This document shows positions 1-7,370 of a stretch of DNA of 64,000 nucleotides, piece after piece (the first letter of the stretch is position 1; each line of letters starts with the position of its first letter). The notes under the pieces were generated by a model. It worked only from the letters and a program-made list of their open reading frames with translations, was not told where the DNA came from and searched no databases. The translations under genes were made by a program, and so were the position numbers. This stretch comes from Acetobacter oryzoeni (lineage in GTDB: Bacteria > Pseudomonadota > Alphaproteobacteria > Acetobacterales > Acetobacteraceae), in the NCBI RefSeq assembly GCF_004014775.2, contig NZ_CP042809.1, positions 62,001 through 126,000 of the forward strand. Reading direction: 5' to 3'.

Positions 1-65
1 GAAATGAGTATTTTTCGTCGCATCAGCACACTCCAAACTGGTTCCCGATCAGTGAGGAGTTTGTA

Positions 66-332
66 ATGTCGCGAAAATCCAGTCCCCAGTCTGTTGAGAG
101 CAAACTGTCGAACCATTCGGTCAAGACGTCCCTTGTCGAAACTGAAAGCATTGTCATTGCACCAAACGGTTCACCGCACAAAACAACTCATTATCCGCGC
201 ACCTCTGGCGATAACATGTCAAAGCATCAAAGATACTATGCTCGAAACCGCGAGTTGGTTTGTGCACGCCAGCGTGAAGCCAGGCGCCGCAAGAAAGTGT
301 TGCGGGTATCCCAGAAAATGGGGGACATCTAA
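66..332 (+). CDS. Small basic protein, function unknown
   Basis: An 88-residue reading frame preceded by a purine-rich GTGAGGAG sequence about 8 bases before the ATG. The C-terminal half is strongly basic, with many Arg and Lys between residues 52 and 82 (KHQRYYARNRE, REARRRKK), as in small nucleic-acid-binding proteins. Its stop codon overlaps the ATG of the NERD gene in a TAATG arrangement, which suggests translational coupling and is the best argument that it is real. I do not recognise a family. Confidence 0.45.
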   Translation: MSRKSSPQSVESKLSNHSVKTSLVETESIVIAPNGSPHKTTHYPRTSGDNMSKHQRYYARNRELVCARQREARRRKKVLRVSQKMGDI

Positions 333-934
333 TGCGGCGGCGATACGGAGCTCCCATGAGGTCTGCACGAGAAAACTCGTTCTTGAAAGCTTTCAAAGCT
401 GACATTCAGGGGCGCAAAGGTGAGACGGACGTCAGGAACATTCTTACTGAATATGGTCTACCCAGTCTCCATGATATTGTGTTGCCAACCCGATCAGGAA
501 ACCCAACGCAGATTGATCATGTCGCGCTGACGGCTTTTGGCATACTCGTCATTGAAACCAAGCACTTACGAGGCCGATTGAGTGGGGATGTTCGCAACGA
601 TTACTGGCGGCAAACTCTGCCGGGTGGATGGTCTGAGAAAATCTACAGTCCTGTTCGGCAAAATGCCGGCCATTGTGACGCCGTCTATATGATCGTCCGT
701 CACATAGATGCTCGGATTCAGACACTTAGTAGAATCGTCATGACAGGGACTGCAGAAGTTACCCCAGAGCTTTCCTCAGTGGTGCATACAAGTGAAACGT
801 TTGCGAAGGAACTGGAAAGCCTACGGAACAACTCTGTTTCAGAGCTGCTCCAGCATGCCTGGGATCGTCTAACTGAAGCAGCAAAACATCATGAGGGCTT
901 GCGGAAAGGAACGACTTTATCCCCATTTGCCTGA
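332..934 (+). CDS. NERD-domain (nuclease-related) protein
   Basis: A 200-residue protein whose residues 25-110 look like a NERD domain. It has a GETDV start, a core TQIDHVAL and the strand ILVIETKHLRG, which together give the Asp...Glu-x-Lys pattern of the PD-(D/E)XK nuclease fold. NERD proteins are thought to process DNA, and many are plasmid-borne; no partner domain is fused here, so the substrate is unknown. It is coupled to the small basic protein before it. Its 3' end overlaps by 46 bp the convergent gene at 889-1524, which is unusual but compatible with both being genuine. Confidence 0.8.
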   Translation: MRRRYGAPMRSARENSFLKAFKADIQGRKGETDVRNILTEYGLPSLHDIVLPTRSGNPTQIDHVALTAFGILVIETKHLRGRLSGDVRNDYWRQTLPGGWSEKIYSPVRQNAGHCDAVYMIVRHIDARIQTLSRIVMTGTAEVTPELSSVVHTSETFAKELESLRNNSVSELLQHAWDRLTEAAKHHEGLRKGTTLSPFA

Positions 935-1524
935 TTTGCTTCGCGATCATCTTCTCGAACAAGAATGACCTTTTCAGCCGGCCGGTTAAAATTGCGTTGC
1001 ATGTAATCAATGAATTCCTCCCGGTCTTCATCGGTCAACGGAAACGCTGCCTCATAGGAATCAAAGCCATCTGTCTGGTAGCTACCACAATCAATTTCGA
1101 GCGCTTCCATGTAGTCCAGCCCGTCACATGTCGCATTGACAAAACCAAGTCTTGAGGGCTCGTACCCGTCATATCCAAGCTGTACAATCCAGCTCTCTCC
1201 GAGATAGATCACGTCTATCATGCCATCTTCTGCATTGATCGGGGGCCACGCGCCGATTTCCACGCCCTTAAACTGGCCAGGAAACATGTCGGCCAGAGCC
1301 TTCGCCAGCCGTGCTGTCTGGGGCCTCATGACGGCAAAATCATGCACAACAGGAATAGGGGCATCCTCACGCTCGGCTCGGAAATACGCTTCAACTTTTT
1401 CTTCTGGCCACGCTTTATCAATAAGCGCATCCATTTCATCTTCTGTATAACGATGCCGAGCTGGATCTTCTGGAGCTTTGGACACGACTGGTTTTTTGGT
1501 GCGAGATGTTTTCTTGGATGGCAT
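889..1524 (-). CDS. Hypothetical protein, 211 aa
   Basis: No family recognised. The protein starts with a Lys/Ser/Thr-rich tail (residues 1-20) and then becomes acidic. It is rich in Trp, Tyr and Asp in the middle (IDVIYLGESWIVQLGYDGYE) and ends in a charged tail. There is no signal peptide or membrane segment. It is the last of three minus-strand genes (2573 down to 889) that may be co-transcribed. Its 3' end overlaps the NERD gene on the other strand. The ordinary composition and single clear start favour a real soluble protein. Confidence 0.6.
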   Translation of the reverse strand: MPSKKTSRTKKPVVSKAPEDPARHRYTEDEMDALIDKAWPEEKVEAYFRAEREDAPIPVVHDFAVMRPQTARLAKALADMFPGQFKGVEIGAWPPINAEDGMIDVIYLGESWIVQLGYDGYEPSRLGFVNATCDGLDYMEALEIDCGSYQTDGFDSYEAAFPLTDEDREEFIDYMQRNFNRPAEKVILVREDDREANQANGDKVVPFRKPS

Positions 1525-1584
1525 AATAGACCTGTGTGGTTGACTAAAAACGAGAGTTTGAATACCGCAAGACGCTTGGTCTTC

Positions 1585-1962
1585 TCAGTTCAAATCGCGA
1601 CAGTCTGATGTAACATTATGACTCGAACGCAACACGACGTTGCCGTTCCTGTCGCCAATCAATTCACACCTGACCCATGATGCCTTCTGACCTGGCTGAG
1701 CCGGCCGAAACAAAATCATGGATGAACCCGTTTCACTACTGGCGCTGGAGCGGATTTCGTATCCAGAATTCAGCAACTGCTCCAAAGAGGCCGGGTGTTC
1801 TGCAAAGAGAGTGGGAACAGCATGTGGCGTGGTTTTGGGTGCGAACTGGCTCGTCCCGCTGCTGATCATGTTTTGCGCTGAAGCCGGTTGTGACAATGCC
1901 ATCAAACCAGCAAAGGCTGCCAGTGGCAGGCTATACGTTAATTTCACAAAAATTTCCTTCAT
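1585..1962 (-). CDS. Exported hypothetical protein
   Basis: A 125-residue protein with a convincing Sec signal peptide: a basic start (MKEIFVK), a hydrophobic core to about residue 23 and the cleavage motif ASAQ near residue 29. The mature part of about 95 residues contains two cysteines (VRCELIG and SDCRDLN near the end) that could form a periplasmic disulfide. The start overlaps the stop of the upstream gene by 4 bp (ATGA), so the two are probably translated together. No family recognised; the secreted location is an inference from the signal peptide. Confidence 0.65.
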   Translation of the reverse strand: MKEIFVKLTYSLPLAAFAGLMALSQPASAQNMISSGTSQFAPKTTPHAVPTLFAEHPASLEQLLNSGYEIRSSASSETGSSMILFRPAQPGQKASWVRCELIGDRNGNVVLRSSHNVTSDCRDLN

Positions 1963-2573
1963 AGACAGAATTTCACCTTCGGGGGCGGCGGAGCAATTTC
2001 TCCAACCCGCCGCTTCACTTCCTGCATGAGCACGGCGGCAATTTCATGAATGAGTTCCATCATATAAGGAGCCTCAGACGGACGCGGCCCGTATGGCGTG
2101 TTCGATATCAATGTAATAAGCTGTGGGAGAATGCCGCTTTTTGTGATTTCCTTGGGTTTGCCTGTCGGGGTGATCTTTCCCTGAGCATATCCCAGGGCGC
2201 CCAGAAAACTGGCGGTAATCAATGCTCCCAGGCGCATGTCTTCGTCCCACGTCATCAGGCCTAATAAATAGGGTCTGACGATCTGTTCAGATCCACGGAA
2301 CAGTCTGAAAAAGACACTGCCATCGACTATGCTGCCGTCTTCACCCAAGATATCTACACGCAAACGCCACCCGTCCCGAAATCGGGGATGCGGTACGCTG
2401 CCTTCTCCATCCTGGGCAATTTGCCTATAACGCGCTCTGACCTCTGGTGAACTTGGAGTGCGGAATGTCACGACACTGGTGGATGTCTCCTCCAGCTTCA
2501 GGTGCTCACCCTGTATTCCAGTATCTTCTCTGGTGCTTACCGCATCACAACTCGGATTGACGCCATGTTGCAT
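1959..2573 (-). CDS. Hypothetical protein, 204 aa
   Basis: No family recognised. It is a soluble protein of mixed composition, with a middle section that could form a beta-rich domain (residues 55-105, including GWRLRVDILGEDGS) followed by hydrophobic helices (LITASFLGALGYAQG). The stop overlaps the start of the exported protein gene by 4 bp. It is the first gene of the 2573-to-889 minus-strand set, so the promoter should lie in 2574-2700, where I see no strong match. Confidence 0.6.
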   Translation of the reverse strand: MQHGVNPSCDAVSTREDTGIQGEHLKLEETSTSVVTFRTPSSPEVRARYRQIAQDGEGSVPHPRFRDGWRLRVDILGEDGSIVDGSVFFRLFRGSEQIVRPYLLGLMTWDEDMRLGALITASFLGALGYAQGKITPTGKPKEITKSGILPQLITLISNTPYGPRPSEAPYMMELIHEIAAVLMQEVKRRVGEIAPPPPKVKFCL

Positions 2574-2717
2574 AACAGTTTCGTCTCCTTATTCCCGTAA
2601 GCCCCTATCTTTGCCTCACAAGATGCGACGAAAAACTTCGTCTCACCAGATTCGTCTAAAAAAGTGAATCTGGTCGCATGATGAGAGGGAATACTCCTCC
2701 CTAAAGGAGAACCACTT

Positions 2718-2828
2718 ATGCCTTATCCCTACTGCTCTGCCAGCCATGGCAGACCCGTCCGCACAGCAAAACTTATCCTGCCTCTCTTTGTCTTGCTTGG
2801 AGGCATACCCGCGTTCGCGGTCGCATAA
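2718..2828 (+). CDS. Possible 36-residue hydrophobic peptide in an otherwise empty gap
   Basis: In the 430-bp stretch 2574-3004 the only candidate gene is this short frame. It is preceded by a very good ribosome-binding site (AAAGGAGA, 8 bases before the ATG). The peptide has a basic N-terminal half and a hydrophobic C-terminal half (KLILPLFVLLGGIPAFAVA), resembling a signal or membrane peptide. The leader resembles the one before mobC at 6865-6890, so it may be a leftover duplicate of that leader rather than a gene. The rest of the gap holds imperfect inverted repeats but nothing assignable. Confidence 0.25.
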   Translation: MPYPYCSASHGRPVRTAKLILPLFVLLGGIPAFAVA

Positions 2829-3004
2829 ACCACGTCACCAGCCCCCAAAATAACACAGCCTACGAACACAATTCCGGAGCCTTCTCCGCTATTGCGGGGC
2901 CAGGACCTCCCTTCATCTGCTGATGAAATGGGGTTCGTACAGTTTCAGCATTGGTGCTAAACCCCGAACCGTGAAAAAAGCACCCAACCCCGTCAGGGCC
3001 CCTT

Positions 3005-3480
3005 ATGCTGTCGGGTGCGCTGAAACGCTTTGTGATGGATAATTCCCATGCCAGTATCGACACTAAGAAAGCCACACAACGGACCGTAGAACTATTTCTA
3101 AAAGCTTTCGGAGATGCGCCTGCGTCCATTGTTGGTGGCGCGAAGGCTGGGGCGTTCCGTGACCTGCTGTTTGCTCTTCCGGCATCACTGGGCAAACGTA
3201 AAAGCAGCCTTACCCTTGAAGAAGAGGCTCAGAGAGCCAGAGAGGAAGGTCTGCCCACCCTGAGCGGGAAAAACCACATGATGCATCTCTCTGCCCTGTG
3301 GAACCAGCTACACCAGCGCGAACAGGTCACACGCAATCCGTGGACAGGCTGGAATTTTGAAAACGGACAGAAGACCTGCAGAGCATTGACGGCATCCCCT
3401 GCTTCCTTATACGCCCCCATACCGAAACCGGCTGAGTACCGAAAACAGAAGCCGGCACCCCACCCAGCCACGCCTTGTGC
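3005..3480 (+). pseudogene. Relic of a tyrosine integrase, paralogous to the one at 5106
   Basis: The translation matches the middle of the intact integrase downstream (shared DTKKATxxTV, LSALW and RNPW.GW segments) but lacks the N-terminal third. After GWNFENGQK it jumps directly to a segment matching GIPCFHVRPH of the intact protein, so about 60 residues including the catalytic first Arg have been deleted. Beyond that a TGA interrupts the frame before a segment matching SPKTSAGT. A deletion plus a stop, with no His-x-x-Arg or Tyr region, makes it inactive. It is evidence of an earlier integrated element at this place. Confidence 0.8.
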
Positions 3481-4112
3481 GCCGCGAAGCCATTACGGAT
3501 GAAGGACTGAAGCACTTTCAAGATGCTTATCCGGGACAGACCATCAGCAAGAGAGACCTGTTCTACTACGTCTACGGTATCCTGCACTTTAAGGAATATC
3601 GGGAACGCTATGCTGACACCCTACGCAAAGAATTACCTCGCATTCCTCGTGTAAAAACATATGAGGCTTTCAAAGCATTCAGCGATGCAGGTCGCAGACT
3701 TGGAGAAATGCATGTCAATTTTGACAATCAGCCCATCTACGATGGTGCAAAGGTTGATTATGGCAAAGGCCCTCTCACACCAGAAACTTTCCGAGTAGAA
3801 AAAATGAAATACGGTAAGGGCAAGGACAAAAGCGTCCTGCATTACAATGACCGTATCACCGTCACAGGCATCCCGCTGGAGGCCTATGATTATGTCGTAA
3901 ATGGCAAACCCGCGCTGGATTGGGTTGTCGAACGCCAATGTGTCAAAACCGACAAGGCCAGTGGGATTGTCAACGATGCCAATGACTGGGCTATCGAGAC
4001 CATGAATAACCCACGTTACCCGCTGGAACTGTTCCTTCGGGTGCTGACTATCAGCCTTGAAACCATGAAAATCGTAAAAACCTTGCCAGCTCTGGATATC
4101 CTGGAAAATTAA
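3477..4112 (+). pseudogene. C-terminal remnant of a type ISP restriction-modification enzyme
   Basis: The 211 residues resemble the C-terminal target-recognition region of single-polypeptide type ISP enzymes (LlaBIII-like), with phrases such as FYYVYGILHFKEYRERYADTL, LRKELPRIP, FSDAGRRLGEMHVN and LDWVVERQ. Full enzymes exceed 1,500 residues and carry nuclease, helicase and methylase domains, none of which is present. The frame begins directly in the integrase relic, so both were joined by one large deletion. A freestanding specificity domain is possible but unlikely. Confidence 0.7.
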
Positions 4113-4121
4113 CTCAACAAG

Positions 4122-4147
4122 AGGGTCAACGGGGGAAGCATTCCCCC
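4122..4147 (-). repeat. Inverted second copy of the mob-leader sequence
   Basis: Read on the minus strand this stretch gives GGGGGAATGCTTCCCCC followed by GTTGACCC. It matches the sequence at 6843-6868 just before mobC except for a base or two. The two copies are in opposite orientation and flank higBA and the integrase. It is probably a leftover of the older island's mobilization region. Confidence 0.5.
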
Positions 4148-4178
4148 TTGCCTGCGGCTGGCTCCCTTTAAAAATAAG

Positions 4179-4511
4179 CTATTGAGAAACTCGATATCTA
4201 ACAGGTTGCTGAGCCTGACCAAAGAAACCACTCACCTCAAGATCGCCTGCATGGACACGCGCTTGCGCCAAATCAAACGTGCTCTGCATCCGCATCAGCG
4301 TCTCGGCACTAATACCAAAAGCTTTCTCAAAGCGGATAGCCATGTCTGCTGATAAGCGTGCCCGGCCATTCAGTAACGCACTGATGGACTGGCGAGAAAC
4401 CCCAAAATGCTCGGCGACAGCATTCACACGGATGTTATGGGGTTCCAGTAGTTCTGTTTTTATCCAGTCCCCTACATGAACCGCCAGAGAGGGGTGCATT
4501 TTAAGAGCCAT
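4179..4511 (-). CDS. higA: HigA-family antitoxin
   Basis: A 110-residue protein with a Xre-type helix-turn-helix in the centre (VNAVAEHFGVSRQSISALLN, then ARLSADMAIRFEKAFGIS), the usual layout of HigA antitoxins. It is expected to bind and neutralise HigB and to repress the shared promoter as a complex. It follows higB with an 11-bp overlap, the standard toxin-first order of hig modules. The C-terminal 30 residues lie beyond the conserved domain. Confident family call. Confidence 0.9.
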   Translation of the reverse strand: MALKMHPSLAVHVGDWIKTELLEPHNIRVNAVAEHFGVSRQSISALLNGRARLSADMAIRFEKAFGISAETLMRMQSTFDLAQARVHAGDLEVSGFFGQAQQPVRYRVSQ

Positions 4512-4791
4512 GATAATCCTCCAATGTCATATCCAGAAGAGCACCTGTTTCGCTCACTCTGAATGTCAGACGCCAGTTTTTCGTAACGGTCATTGACCAT
4601 GTTCCTGCCCGGTCGCCAGTTAGCGGATGCAGCCCATAATTGGGTGGGACAGACAACTCTTCCAAAGACCCGGCAGCATCAATAAAGGCCAGCATTTTTC
4701 GCAAACGACTGATGTCTCCGACCAGTCCTTTTGCATTCCCAGTTTCAAAGAAACGCCGGAGCCCTTTATGAGCGATACTGTCTATCTCCAT
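4501..4791 (-). CDS. higB: HigB-family toxin (RelE/ParE-like mRNA interferase)
   Basis: A 96-residue RelE-fold protein with family landmarks: HKGLRRFFE near the start, a central LRKMLAFIDAA and the terminal block WSMTVTKNWRLTFRV...LEDYHG. HigB toxins cut mRNA in the ribosomal A site and are held inactive by HigA. The start is the only ATG that gives full-length family coverage. A palindromic operator candidate lies just upstream. The module is intact and sits between an old and a new mobile island, so it may stabilise the region. Confidence 0.9.
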   Translation of the reverse strand: MEIDSIAHKGLRRFFETGNAKGLVGDISRLRKMLAFIDAAGSLEELSVPPNYGLHPLTGDRAGTWSMTVTKNWRLTFRVSETGALLDMTLEDYHGS

Positions 4792-4794
4792 GTG

Positions 4795-4814
4795 TGTAAT
4801 GTATGACTTTACAT
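4795..4814 (-). promoter_or_regulatory. Candidate HigBA operator
   Basis: Only a few bases before the higB start there is the palindrome ATGTATGACTTTACAT, with arms ATGTA and TACAT and a 6-base spacer (4799-4814). A second interleaved pair, TGTAA and TTACA, extends it to 4795. Its location in the likely promoter suits autoregulation by HigA. Binding is inferred from position and symmetry only. Confidence 0.5.
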
Positions 4815-4991
4815 GAAATACGTCAAGTAGTGCTTTACGTTTAAAAATATCTATAGTCCTTCGTTAACCACCTTGACTGCCCCACGGGTTTGCTCCAAAA
4901 GTAGAATTGCAGTCACTATACGAAGGATGATTTCGTCTGAAATTATCTTTGCTATCTCAATTGGTTGTCTTATTGGTTGCGACCAAAGAAA

Positions 4992-5019
4992 GCGGGTTCG
5001 AGTCCCGCAGTTCGCACCA
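4992..5019 (+). repeat. tRNA 3' end (T-arm to CCA), left boundary of the island
   Basis: The sequence has a perfect 5-bp T-stem (GCGGG/CCCGC) with the loop TTCGAGT, then an acceptor 3' strand AGTTCGC, a discriminator A and CCA. No matching 5' half (GCGAACT), D-arm or anticodon arm lies upstream, so this is a fragment. The integrase gene follows at once, the classic attachment-site layout. A near-copy lies at 17363-17387. Confidence 0.75.
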
Positions 5020-5105
5020 CTAACCTCTTGAAATATAACAGTAAAATGAGAATTTGGCGGGTCTGCGGGATTTTCCCGTTTGTCTTCCCAGACTGGGAAA
5101 CGCAG

Positions 5106-6713
5106 ATGCTCCGCCTTATCGGGTCTCACTACCACTTCCGCCGGGCCGTGCCCGTTGCCGTTCAGGCCCGACTGGGCCGAACCGAAATTTCTCTCTCTTG
5201 GCAGACTCAGAGTAAGCTGGTGGCCCGTGAACGGGCAGCAGCCCTTTACGCCCGAACCGGCGCACTTTTTGAGAAGGCAAAGACGATGGAGACTGACCTG
5301 TCACGCGAGGACCTGATTGCCCTGCTAATCGAACAGGGCAAAATTATAGCGGAACAGGAAGAACTCCTCACCCTTGCCGATGATGCCTTCCGGGCTGAAA
5401 AACGCGCCCTGCAAGCCGATCACGCCATGACCCTGATGGATCAGGTGCAGAAGGAAGGCGCTTTCATCTCTTTTGCCACAGAGTCACTCAAGGCACTGGA
5501 AGCACGGCTTCAAAGCATGATGCAGAAAGTCTTTACAGACAGCGCCGTGAGCAAAAAAGAAAAGGATATGCTGCGCGAGCAGATCAAAAGCCTCTCCACC
5601 CTGATTGTCGATCTGGGCAAACATCGCCCTGCTGGTTTGACTGAGGCAGCCGCAGGAAGCCCGGTTGAGGATGAACAGCCCAAAACCCGCAAGCCGACCT
5701 CTCCGCCTCTTTCCACGATGGCTGAAAAATTTGTCTTTACTGACAAGGACAAGAGCGAGGACACCAAGAAAGCCACACGCAAAACCGTGGACCTCTTTAT
5801 TGAAGCCTTTGGCGACATGCCGGTGAAGCAGATCACGGGCACGGTTGCAGGTGAATTTTTCGACCTGCTCTCTGATCTTCCTGCCACTCATGGCAAAGGA
5901 AGAACCGGCCTTCCCATCCGTGAAGCCGTTGCTCAGGCCCACGAGCGAGGGCAGGAAACAGTCAGCGGGAAGACGGTGAAAAACCATTTCTCCCGTCTGT
6001 CCGCTCTATGGATGCATCTTGTGCAACGAGAAATGGCAGACCGGAATCCGTGGGCTGGTTGGGACTTCAACATCACAAAAAAGATCGTACGGCGAGGCTG
6101 GACAGATGATGAACTGACACTGCTTGCTCACACACCATGGAATGGCACATCGGTTTCCCGAACCACATGGGCGGGGATCATCAGCGTTGGCATGTTCACG
6201 GGAATGCGGTTGGGCGAAATCTGCAATCTGAGACGTCAGGACATAGAAGTTATCGAAGGCATTCCGTGCTTTCATGTTCGTCCTCACCTGGAAGATGACT
6301 GGTCACCAAAGACGTCCGCAGGCACACGGATCATCCCCATTCACTCGCACCTGCTCACCATGGATGGACTCGACCTGCTCAGAGATACCGGGGAGCACTA
6401 CCTGTTCCCTGACCTCACGGTTTCATCGACAGGTGAGCGTGGAGACAATTTTGCTCGAGCTTTTTCGAAGCACAAAAAGCGCATTGGCATCCCGGAAGAT
6501 GTGACGTTCCATTCCTTCCGCCATACCGTCAGTACGAAACTCAGGAACCAAGAAGCGCACATTAGAGAATTATGGATTGATACTGTTTTAGGGCATGAAG
6601 CATCCCACAAATCACAGGGCACGATGAACTACACGAGCGGGATTGAGGTCGCCAATTTGAAACAAGTCATTGAAGCCCTTCACTGCCCAGCAGAGTGCAT
6701 CATGCCCTTCTGA
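5106..6713 (+). CDS. Tyrosine recombinase (site-specific integrase)
   Basis: The protein is 535 residues from the ATG at 5106. The frame is open further upstream, but that part only translates the tRNA fragment. The N-terminal RRAVP region is typical of integrases that begin with a short arm-binding segment. A Gln/Glu-rich helical stretch lies around residues 80-170, a core-binding domain around 215-330 and the catalytic domain after 350. The catalytic residues are visible: Arg in TGMRLGEICNLR, His-x-x-Arg in HSFRHTVSTKL, and LGHEAS followed by the nucleophile in MNYTSG. It is intact and probably mobilises the island at the tRNA 3' end. Confidence 0.92.
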   Translation: MLRLIGSHYHFRRAVPVAVQARLGRTEISLSWQTQSKLVARERAAALYARTGALFEKAKTMETDLSREDLIALLIEQGKIIAEQEELLTLADDAFRAEKRALQADHAMTLMDQVQKEGAFISFATESLKALEARLQSMMQKVFTDSAVSKKEKDMLREQIKSLSTLIVDLGKHRPAGLTEAAAGSPVEDEQPKTRKPTSPPLSTMAEKFVFTDKDKSEDTKKATRKTVDLFIEAFGDMPVKQITGTVAGEFFDLLSDLPATHGKGRTGLPIREAVAQAHERGQETVSGKTVKNHFSRLSALWMHLVQREMADRNPWAGWDFNITKKIVRRGWTDDELTLLAHTPWNGTSVSRTTWAGIISVGMFTGMRLGEICNLRRQDIEVIEGIPCFHVRPHLEDDWSPKTSAGTRIIPIHSHLLTMDGLDLLRDTGEHYLFPDLTVSSTGERGDNFARAFSKHKKRIGIPEDVTFHSFRHTVSTKLRNQEAHIRELWIDTVLGHEASHKSQGTMNYTSGIEVANLKQVIEALHCPAECIMPF

Positions 6714-6810
6714 CAAGCTCATAATGGCGATCTCGTTTGCATGAAAAGAAAGTTCGGAAATCGGGTATCTCAATAGGTTATCTTTAAGAGGAGTTAAGAG
6801 GAGCCAGCAG

Positions 6811-6868
6811 TGCTGAATGGCTACCCATTCAGCATCTGGCAAGGGGGAATACTTCCCCCGTTGACCCC
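6811..6868 (+). other. Candidate origin of transfer
   Basis: Between the integrase and mobC lie two perfect inverted repeats in tandem: TGCTGAATGG-ctac-CCATTCAGCA (6811-6834) and GGGGGAA-tac-TTCCCCC (6843-6859), then GTTGACCCC. Hairpins next to mobC and a relaxase gene are where a nick site is expected. The second hairpin also occurs in inverted form at 4122-4147. The actual nick position cannot be read from the sequence. Confidence 0.4.
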
Positions 6869-6887
6869 CTTTAAGGAGAACCTTGTT

Positions 6888-7370
6888 ATGCCGATTGTCC
6901 GCACTTCTCGTCTCTCTGTGAGAGCCAGCCCCGCCGAACTGAACCGCTGGAATAGCGTTGCCCGCCACCTCGGCCACGCCACCACCGCTCATTGGATCAG
7001 GGCTCTCCTGACGACCTCTGAACTGGCTGGTGACAATGGCCAGCAGGTCAGCGCAGAACTTTACAGCCTGCGTCATGCCCTCTCACGTATTGGCAACAAT
7101 CTGAATCAACTGGCCCACTCTGCTCATTGTGGTGACCATATCCACTGCGGGGAAACACTCACCGAACTTGAGGACAGGCTGCATCAAATTGATGGGCTTC
7201 TGGCACAATCACGAAGCCGCCCCCCCCCGGCGCAGGTGCGTCCGGTCTGCCAGGACGCTTCATTGAAAACTATCCGGGTCATGAGCCATGATTATTCAGG
7301 AGAGCCGGATCAGGACAAAAAGCGGTGCCGATGCCATTGCCCGACATGTTCTCCATGGCCCAAAAAATGA
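6888..7370 (+). CDS. mobC: MobC-family relaxosome accessory protein
   Basis: A 160-residue protein starting at the ATG 8 bases after AGGAGA. The N-terminal part (TSRLSVRASPAELNRW) looks like a ribbon-helix-helix DNA-binding domain. The motif RIGNNLNQLAHSAH in the middle is the hallmark of MobC proteins, which open oriT DNA for the relaxase. The 3' end overlaps the relaxase gene by 83 bp, as is common for mobC-relaxase pairs. Confidence 0.85.
   Translation: MPIVRTSRLSVRASPAELNRWNSVARHLGHATTAHWIRALLTTSELAGDNGQQVSAELYSLRHALSRIGNNLNQLAHSAHCGDHIHCGETLTELEDRLHQIDGLLAQSRSRPPPAQVRPVCQDASLKTIRVMSHDYSGEPDQDKKRCRCHCPTCSPWPKK

Noticed and set aside
4940..5020. A complete tRNA gene
   Set aside because: Only the T-arm, acceptor 3' strand and CCA are present. 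No complementary 5' acceptor strand, D-arm or anticodon arm lies upstream.
4965..5105. Extension of the integrase frame upstream of 5106, and of the fic frame below 17387
   Set aside because: Both extensions translate the tRNA T-arm and give the well-known spurious peptides (SSPAVRT and AGLEPA types). They are not protein coding.
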